From Pomphorhynchus laevis (lineage: Eukaryota > Acanthocephala > Palaeacanthocephala > Echinorhynchida > Pomphorhynchidae): a stretch of 64,000 nucleotides of DNA. A model generated the notes under the pieces. It worked only from the letters and a program-made list of their open reading frames with translations, was not told the DNA's origin and made no database searches. Of the stretch, positions 58,901-64,000 are shown one piece after another. Location: contig WNNJ02001230.1 in the NCBI GenBank assembly GCA_012934845.2, forward strand, positions 62,001 through 126,000, given 5' to 3'. Positions within the stretch are counted from its first letter, which is position 1, and the number at the start of each line of letters is the position of its first letter. Made by a program: the position numbers and the translations under genes.

Positions 58901-59609
58901 GCTATCATATTCCACTCCCTACCATCCTACCTCAAATGGCCAGATTGAGCGCTATAACGGGTTGATATGGAACGCGATACGGTTGTATCATCATAATAAT
59001 AAGATTCCAATCGAACGGTGGGAAACAACACTTCCAAAGGCACTTCATTCGATCAGATCTCTTTTATGCACTTCGACTAATGAAACGCCTCATGGACGTA
59101 TATTCAAATTCAATCGCAGATCAGCTAAGGGAGTCAGCTTAACTGAGTGGTTAATAAATCCTGGACATATCTTTGTAAAGAATTTCAACCGTATTAGTAA
59201 AAACGATCCACTTGTAGATCGCGCAGAGCTTATTCATGCCAACGAGAACTACGCTCTAGTTCGATACCCTAATGGAAAAGAGACTCACATTTCAACTCAA
59301 TATCTAGCTCCCAATAACTGTAATCAAATGTATTCGAAGAATCCAACATATCTCAAAATTGCCAGATGGACGATTCACCCCCTGCAATGTTTACTCCGGA
59401 TATCCACAATTTACAAACAGAGGTGGATTCAAATAACAATGCTACAAGCTCAGTGTCGCATATACCTAATGAGAATTATGATCTGAATAAAGTTCACGAT
59501 TGTCAAGAGCAACAAGTAGATCTACAGCAGATCCCGTCAATGGAATTTCGACAATCGACACGTATTATTTGACGACCGAACTATTTGTCTGATTATATCG
59601 TTGGGAGAA

Positions 59610-59630
59610 TGTACTGATATTTATATGTTA
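59610..59630 (+). repeat. 3' LTR, left piece
   Basis: TGTACTGATATTTATATGTT plus A, identical to the first 21 bases of the 5' LTR, cut off by the nested LINEs. Confidence 0.88.
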
Positions 59631-59652
59631 TTATTATTATTATTATTATTAA

Positions 59653-62496
59653 AAAAATTCAGTCGGAACAGCCGGGCACGTAATCGATACACCCGCTCGC
59701 ACTAATGCTCTTACACAAGATTCGGTTAGAAGCATAGCGGAGCTGTATAGGGAGATAATCGCTTGGCGCCCGAACTTATTCATTCCGCCAAGGTGCAATG
59801 AGACCCGTGAGTTTCTTCGTGAACTTTCGCACTTATATGATGACGCCTGCACAGTTAGAGATAGAGATGGTTATCCGCTAATGAAAGCAACTCTGTTGTG
59901 TCAATTCATCCTCCAACGCTTTGGCTCCAGGAAAACTGCAATATTACGAAGAACTATGAACAGAAGGTTGATCTTGTGGAAGTCGGGCAACCTCCAAGAC
60001 TTGGCACGAGAGGCTCGAATTTTACAGCTTCAAGCGAGTATGCAAACAAAACCTAAACATCAACGTAACTGGAAAAACTATTTCGTGCAACTGTATGTCA
60101 ACGGAAAGACAACCGCGGCCATGAGAATGCTCGAGAACAAAACAATTTCTCGAGGTGTATTAAATTTGGACTCAAAAGTCGAGAACAAAACTGTTAGAGA
60201 GCTTCTTAAAGAAAAGCACCCACGATCCGCCAAAATAAATTCAAATACTTTGCTGAAAGAGCATCTACACGACATTCTCCCCTTTCATCCTATAATGTTT
60301 GAGACAATCGACATGGATGAGATCAAGAAAGCCTCACTCCGAACGAAGGGAAGTGCCGGTCCGTCTGGTGCGGATGCCCAAATGTGGCAAACATTCCTTA
60401 ATAAATTCGGACGTGACTCGTCGACTCTTGCTACTTCACTTGCCGGCCTTGCCATTCGGCTTGCATCAAATATGGTACACCAACGCAGTGTTGTCGGATT
60501 CACTGCTAGCAGGCTGATTGCTTTGGACAAGGATCCTGGTATCCGACCAATAGGAATATGTGACGTACCTCGACGAATAATTGGCAAGACTATTCTTAAA
60601 CTCATAAACTACCACCTACAACACGTCGCCGGTGTCTCACAACTTTGTGCAGGTCAGAAGTGTGGAACTGAATTCGTCATTCACTCGCTACGGAAGCGAT
60701 TTCAAGAGTGCGCAAGTTCCTGCATTTTGGTACTAGATGCAAAGAATGCGTTTAACCTAATAAATAGGAAAGTAGCATTGACAAACATGCCGCTCATCTG
60801 TCCAGCGCTTTCAAATATTCTATCTAACTTGTACGGGGAAGGAGGTCTACTGGCTATTGAGGAGGAAATTTGGACTTCTGACGAAGGTTTCACTCAGGGT
60901 GATCCTTTAGCAATGGCCGCCTTCGCTGCCGCGTCTCTCCCGCTTATTGCACGAATTCAAACTCAAATTTCTTCGATTGAACAAAAGTGGTATGCGGATG
61001 ATGCCAATTTCGTTGGAACCTTCGAAGAATGCCGATCAGTTTTTGATATTATGATGCGGGAGGGCGGAGCGTATGGGTATAACATAAATCCTTCAAAATG
61101 TCAATTACTGGTCCATCCGGAATTCCTGAACAAAGCCCAAGAATGTTTTGATGCTACTAGTGTCCATATCTGTACGAATGGCGTAGAAGTATTGGGAGCG
61201 CCAATTGGAAATGAATCCTTTTTGGAGGACTGGATTATCCGCAAAGTAGACAGATGGTCCAAATGTGTACAGAACCTAGTTGAGATTGCTATTTTCGACC
61301 CACAAGTCGCGTACAATGCTCTGACATACTCATTACAACATAAGATGACTTACGCGAAGAGGACTTGTCGCTTTCGGTCCGAGCAACTCCTGGCACTCGA
61401 GGAACATATCCGTCACTGCTTGATCCCTAAAATAACCGGTATATCAAACGTACCTGAAACACTTAGGCAAATTTTCAGCCTTCCAGCGAGACTGGGTGGT
61501 CTCGGAATCGTAGACCATCATGTCGATCCGGGTAAAGAATACGATTGGTCAATACGTGCTTGTCAATCACATGTTTCAAACAATAAGGAACAATACACTC
61601 ATATCGCCAAATCCATTAAGAACGAAAAAGAAATTATAATTAAACGACGCCGCGATCAAATAATTCAAGTCAGTGATGCGACCACATGTTCATCTCTAGA
61701 ATTTGCATCGGAGAAGGGAGCGTCGAATTGGTTGACAACAAAACCAATCGAAGCAGACGGGTTCCGTTTATCCCCACACGAGTTTAGGGACGCCGTGAAT
61801 GGTCGATATGGACTAACACCTACGGATGCACCTGCGCATTGTAGTTGTGGTACTGAGAATAGCACAGTTCACTCGCTCTCGTGCGGTAGAGGCGCACTCA
61901 CAATCATAAGGCATAACCTAATACGTGACACACTTGCCAACCTTTTGACTGAAGTCACTCCGTGTGTCGCAATTGAGCCCGTGCTGAGTCCTATAGATCC
62001 CTCCATTCAGTTCGAGTCAGCTACAACTTCACGTGATAGTGAAGCGAGACTTGATGTCGTGTGCTCAGGTCTGTTCGGAAGACGAAGCGAGCGCGTCTTT
62101 ATGGACGTCGCTATATTCAATTGTCATGCTGCTTCTTATTCTGAGAGATCGCCTTCATCAGTCCACAACTATCACGAGTCGCGCAAAAACGCCCGTTACC
62201 TTGAACGTATTGTAACTGTGGAGAGGGCCCAATTCACACCGATAGTGTTTTCATCGTCTGGAGGCGTTGGTAAGACCGGAGATTGCGTTCTGAAGACATT
62301 AGCCAGGATGTTGGCCAATAAGCGCGAAATAGACTATGCGACGTGTATCGCACTTATCCGACGAAGGATAAGTTTCTCCCTTGCGCGATCAACTTCTATG
62401 TGTCTTCGCAGCCCCCGCTCTGCATTTCACCGGTTCGAGCACGGACAGCAAATCCATTCGGAGATAATTAGTCGTGGATCCGCTACGGATAGCTGA
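59653..62496 (+). CDS. Reverse transcriptase with C-terminal CCHC finger and restriction-like endonuclease
   Basis: Open for about 947 codons; the first ATG is at 59,881 but family-like sequence (LFIPPRCNETREFLRELSHL) begins upstream, so the N-terminus is missing. RT motifs: GSAGPSGADAQMW, RPIGICDVPRRIIGK, LVLDAKNAFNLINR (catalytic Asp), TQGDPLAMAAFA and WYADDANFVG (catalytic DD). The C-terminus has a CxCx7Hx4C finger (CSCGTENSTVHSLSC, near 61,840-61,885) and a PD-(D/E)xK-like core (EARLDVV ... VFMDVAIFN), then FSSSGGVGKTGDC. That order is the hallmark of early-branching, site-choosing LINEs. I recall close relatives in cnidarians and sponges but cannot name the clade. No stop or frameshift. 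Confidence 0.85.
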   Translation, partial: KNSVGTAGHVIDTPARTNALTQDSVRSIAELYREIIAWRPNLFIPPRCNETREFLRELSHLYDDACTVRDRDGYPLMKATLLCQFILQRFGSRKTAILRRTMNRRLILWKSGNLQDLAREARILQLQASMQTKPKHQRNWKNYFVQLYVNGKTTAAMRMLENKTISRGVLNLDSKVENKTVRELLKEKHPRSAKINSNTLLKEHLHDILPFHPIMFETIDMDEIKKASLRTKGSAGPSGADAQMWQTFLNKFGRDSSTLATSLAGLAIRLASNMVHQRSVVGFTASRLIALDKDPGIRPIGICDVPRRIIGKTILKLINYHLQHVAGVSQLCAGQKCGTEFVIHSLRKRFQECASSCILVLDAKNAFNLINRKVALTNMPLICPALSNILSNLYGEGGLLAIEEEIWTSDEGFTQGDPLAMAAFAAASLPLIARIQTQISSIEQKWYADDANFVGTFEECRSVFDIMMREGGAYGYNINPSKCQLLVHPEFLNKAQECFDATSVHICTNGVEVLGAPIGNESFLEDWIIRKVDRWSKCVQNLVEIAIFDPQVAYNALTYSLQHKMTYAKRTCRFRSEQLLALEEHIRHCLIPKITGISNVPETLRQIFSLPARLGGLGIVDHHVDPGKEYDWSIRACQSHVSNNKEQYTHIAKSIKNEKEIIIKRRRDQIIQVSDATTCSSLEFASEKGASNWLTTKPIEADGFRLSPHEFRDAVNGRYGLTPTDAPAHCSCGTENSTVHSLSCGRGALTIIRHNLIRDTLANLLTEVTPCVAIEPVLSPIDPSIQFESATTSRDSEARLDVVCSGLFGRRSERVFMDVAIFNCHAASYSERSPSSVHNYHESRKNARYLERIVTVERAQFTPIVFSSSGGVGKTGDCVLKTLARMLANKREIDYATCIALIRRRISFSLARSTSMCLRSPRSAFHRFEHGQQIHSEIISRGSATDS

Positions 62497-62583
62497 GATT
62501 TTAATGGTCTTAAATTTAATGTTTATATTAGGGCCCATTTGCGGGTAACTTTATGATTGTAATTTTTAATTGTATTAATATTG

Positions 62584-62587
<4 letters not shown>

Positions 62588-62637
<50 letters not shown>
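62588..62637 (+). repeat. Poly(A) tail of the RLE LINE, 50 A
   Basis: Uninterrupted A tract directly followed by TTA repeats. Such a clean long tract decays fast, supporting a very recent insertion. Confidence 0.9.
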
Positions 62638-62639
<2 letters not shown>

Positions 62640-62655
62640 ATTATTATTATTATTT

Positions 62656-63786
62656 CGACAAACAGACGAGCAAAGCTCACAGTTGCACTGTTAAAAAAAA
62701 GAAAAGGAAAAGTAAAGAAAAAAAAAGACTCACAAACAAAAGTCACAAAAGTTTATGTTTGAATGCTGAAACCGATCTTGAGTTGACAATTTCTTCACTT
62801 AATCGGTTCCACTTACCTACGATTCGGTGTCCAAATTGTACAGTTTTAGAGCGTATAACTCGGCGATGGGCTAAAGTAAAATTGTGTCCACGCAAAGCCC
62901 GACTTTTCCGAACAGTCATCAATTCTCTTAAGACGTGATTTCCCTTGTGTAAAGCTTCCCATGTTGAACACATATCTCGCCGAAACCGAAGGTCGCTTAT
63001 AGAAACCATACCAAGTTTTTTTAGCCTTTCATTATAAGGTAAGGCTTTAACTGAATTTACGAGCTTTGTTGCCCGGCGCAGCACATTTTCAATTCTACTT
63101 TTCTCGTATACTGTTCTTGGGAACGAACATTGTGATGCATAGGTAAGATGACTGATCACAAATGCGTTGGCGAGTGCTCTAAATGAAACTGGACTCAACA
63201 CACTAAAAGTTCTACGAATCATCCCAACCATTCGATTTGCTTTCGAGCAAGCCAACTCAGTATTCCAACTAGTCGAAAAATCATTCGCAACTACTATTCC
63301 AAGGTCGCTAAGACGAGTTACTACTTTAATGTTCTGATCCTCAAGATGATAAGTTGGATACACACTATGACTGCATGATTGTAAACGCATACATGCACAC
63401 TTTGATATATTCAGTGACAGACCATTCATATAAGCCCAGTTGGAAATGCTGTCGATATCCGATTGAACTAGCACCGTGTCCGAATCTGACCGGATAGCCT
63501 GCCAAATTTTTAGGTCGTCTGCATATAAAAGAGAGTGTGAATTCAAAATGGAAGGAAGGTCATTAATGAAAATACAGAATAACAATGGGCCGAGGACCGA
63601 ACCCTGCGGAACTCCAACATTGACAGGATAAGGATCAGAAAGAGAACCATTTACAACAACCTGATAGAATCTGTTAGATAAAAATTCTTTTATCCAGCGA
63701 ATAATAAGTGGATCAATGTTTAGAGCACGCATTTTCTGAATCAAGATGTCATGTGGAACCATATCAAACGCTTTTGAAAAATCAAA
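62656..63786 (-). mobile_element. 5'-truncated CR1/Jockey-like LINE inserted in the 3' LTR
   Basis: Minus strand from 63,786 (truncated inside the RT motif FDFSKAFD) to a (TAA)n tail now split by the RLE LINE. The 3' UTR is short and T-rich on the minus strand. The coding part is intact. Confidence 0.9.
62743..63786 (-). CDS. LINE reverse transcriptase, C-terminal 347 codons
   Basis: Starts within FDFSKAFDMVPHDIL (palm motif A) at the truncation point and runs intact to the stop. NVGVPQGSVLGPLLFCIFIN and LLYADDLKIW (catalytic YADD) are present, then the C-terminal domain VTRLSDLGIVVANDF and RRATKLVNSVKALPYN. A typical CR1/Jockey-type ORF2 end; the endonuclease and first RT motifs are lost. 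Confidence 0.9.
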   Translation of the reverse strand, partial: FDFSKAFDMVPHDILIQKMRALNIDPLIIRWIKEFLSNRFYQVVVNGSLSDPYPVNVGVPQGSVLGPLLFCIFINDLPSILNSHSLLYADDLKIWQAIRSDSDTVLVQSDIDSISNWAYMNGLSLNISKCACMRLQSCSHSVYPTYHLEDQNIKVVTRLSDLGIVVANDFSTSWNTELACSKANRMVGMIRRTFSVLSPVSFRALANAFVISHLTYASQCSFPRTVYEKSRIENVLRRATKLVNSVKALPYNERLKKLGMVSISDLRFRRDMCSTWEALHKGNHVLRELMTVRKSRALRGHNFTLAHRRVIRSKTVQFGHRIVGKWNRLSEEIVNSRSVSAFKHKLL

Positions 63787-63841
63787 TTATGTTTTTCAGA
63801 TGTTCGCATAAAGCCTTTTGTTGTTGTTCGCCTCGGTTCAG
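63787..63841 (+). repeat. 3' LTR, right piece
   Basis: Resumes at TTATG and ends CGCCTCGGTTCA, followed at once by GGATC and the interrupted family A LINE. TTA(T) is present at the end of both pieces, consistent with a short target duplication or microhomology of the nested LINE. Confidence 0.88.
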
Positions 63842-64000
63842 GATCCTTCCTCGACGCACCGGCTTAGAACTTTCCTCAGTATCATTAAATTCCACAATTT
63901 ATCCTATCGCTGACCATCTCGTTTTCTTAAGCTTCTATTTCGACAACCGACTTTCACTTAAACATTTCGTTAGAAATAAAGTACACTCATCTACCTTAAT
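63842..64000 (+). mobile_element. LINE family A copy, right part
   Basis: GGATCCTTCCTCGACGC onward continues the family A LINE interrupted at 55,850. It corresponds to 4,978-5,135 of the intron copy and leaves the window before the C-terminus. Confidence 0.9.

Larger units (their letters stand above)
59628..62655 (+). mobile_element. Restriction-like-endonuclease LINE inserted in a (TTA)n tail
   Basis: Insert flanked by (TTA)n on both sides (59,628-59,650; 62,638-62,655). One long frame, a short 3' UTR and an uninterrupted 50-A tail (62,588-62,637). The TTA tract belongs to the 3' tail of the minus-strand LINE at 62,656-63,786. The element is 5'-truncated but its frame is intact and its poly(A) pristine, so insertion is recent. 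RLE-bearing LINEs often choose specific sites; the Dong element of silkworm is known to use TAA repeats. Confidence 0.88.
55851..63841 (+). mobile_element. Ty3/Gypsy LTR element of mag type, with two LINEs nested in its 3' LTR
   Basis: A fossil LTR retrotransposon of about 3.8 kb excluding its guests (59,631-63,786). Ends are TGTACTG...GGTTCA with 74-bp LTRs, flanked by GGATC on both sides (55,846-55,850; 63,842-63,846). Parts in order: gag region (about 55,940-56,490), two CCHC zinc knuckles (about 56,610-56,710), aspartic protease (DSGSS, about 56,830), reverse transcriptase (YLDDVIIGG, about 57,650), RNase H (VETDAS, about 58,070), integrase with an HHCC zinc finger and DDE core (about 58,470-59,100). 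No envelope gene. Very short LTRs, two knuckles and no env fit the mag clade. It is broken, with roughly two or three breaks besides the LINE insertions; nearly identical LTRs argue for a young age. Confidence 0.9.

Noticed and set aside
62528-62762. Poly-Lys and poly-Phe open frames
   Set aside because: They are translations of the poly(A) tail and (TTA)n tract of the nested LINEs.

Overview
The window is AT-rich, intron-bearing eukaryotic nuclear DNA, almost certainly from an invertebrate animal; I cannot fix the phylum. The evidence is a spliced SLC30A5/ZnT5-type zinc transporter with the animal-style long N-terminal membrane domain, single-exon COX5A, EMG1 and histone H2A genes, and a dense mix of LINEs (CR1/L2-like, Jockey/I-like, RTE-like and a restriction-like-endonuclease LINE), a Penelope-like element and a mag-type Ty3/Gypsy element. 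There are no bacterial operons, rRNA genes or CRISPR arrays.

Layout. 0-2.6 kb: the start of a LINE ORF1 on the minus strand and a decayed RTE-like LINE on the plus strand. 3.2-25.8 kb: one host gene, the ZnT5 zinc transporter (+), nine recognisable coding exons. Its introns range from 46 bp to 7.4 kb and carry LINE pieces, a 17-bp minisatellite, a 193-bp satellite, a tandem fold-back repeat, a Penelope-like reverse transcriptase, a dispersed AT-rich repeat family and a strong candidate hammerhead ribozyme about 150 bp before exon 5. 25.8-32.8 kb: three decayed minus-strand LINEs. 33.5-34.05 kb: an unrecognised 187-codon ORF. 35.0-38.5 kb: a full-length-sized RTE LINE (-) with a 12-bp target-site duplication. 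38.9-46.7 kb: EMG1 (+), COX5A (-) and an orphan H2A variant (-), separated by AT-rich DNA with dispersed repeats and hairpins. 47.7-64 kb: a LINE-on-LINE landscape dominated by one CR1/L2-like family.

The clearest structural result is a four-layer nest at 54.3-64.0 kb. A CR1/L2-like LINE was split by a mag-type LTR element with 74-bp LTRs and 5-bp GGATC duplications. The 3' LTR of that element was split by a 5'-truncated minus-strand CR1/Jockey-like LINE. The (TTA)n tail of that LINE was in turn split by a restriction-like-endonuclease LINE with a 50-A tail. The LTR element also shows a 13-bp perfect complement between its LTR and the position of its primer-binding site, suggesting self-priming rather than tRNA priming.

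The host genes have no shared pathway: zinc import into the early secretory pathway (ZnT5), 18S rRNA modification (EMG1), respiration (COX5A) and chromatin (H2A). All similarity statements rest on recognised motifs and remembered family sequences, not on a search.
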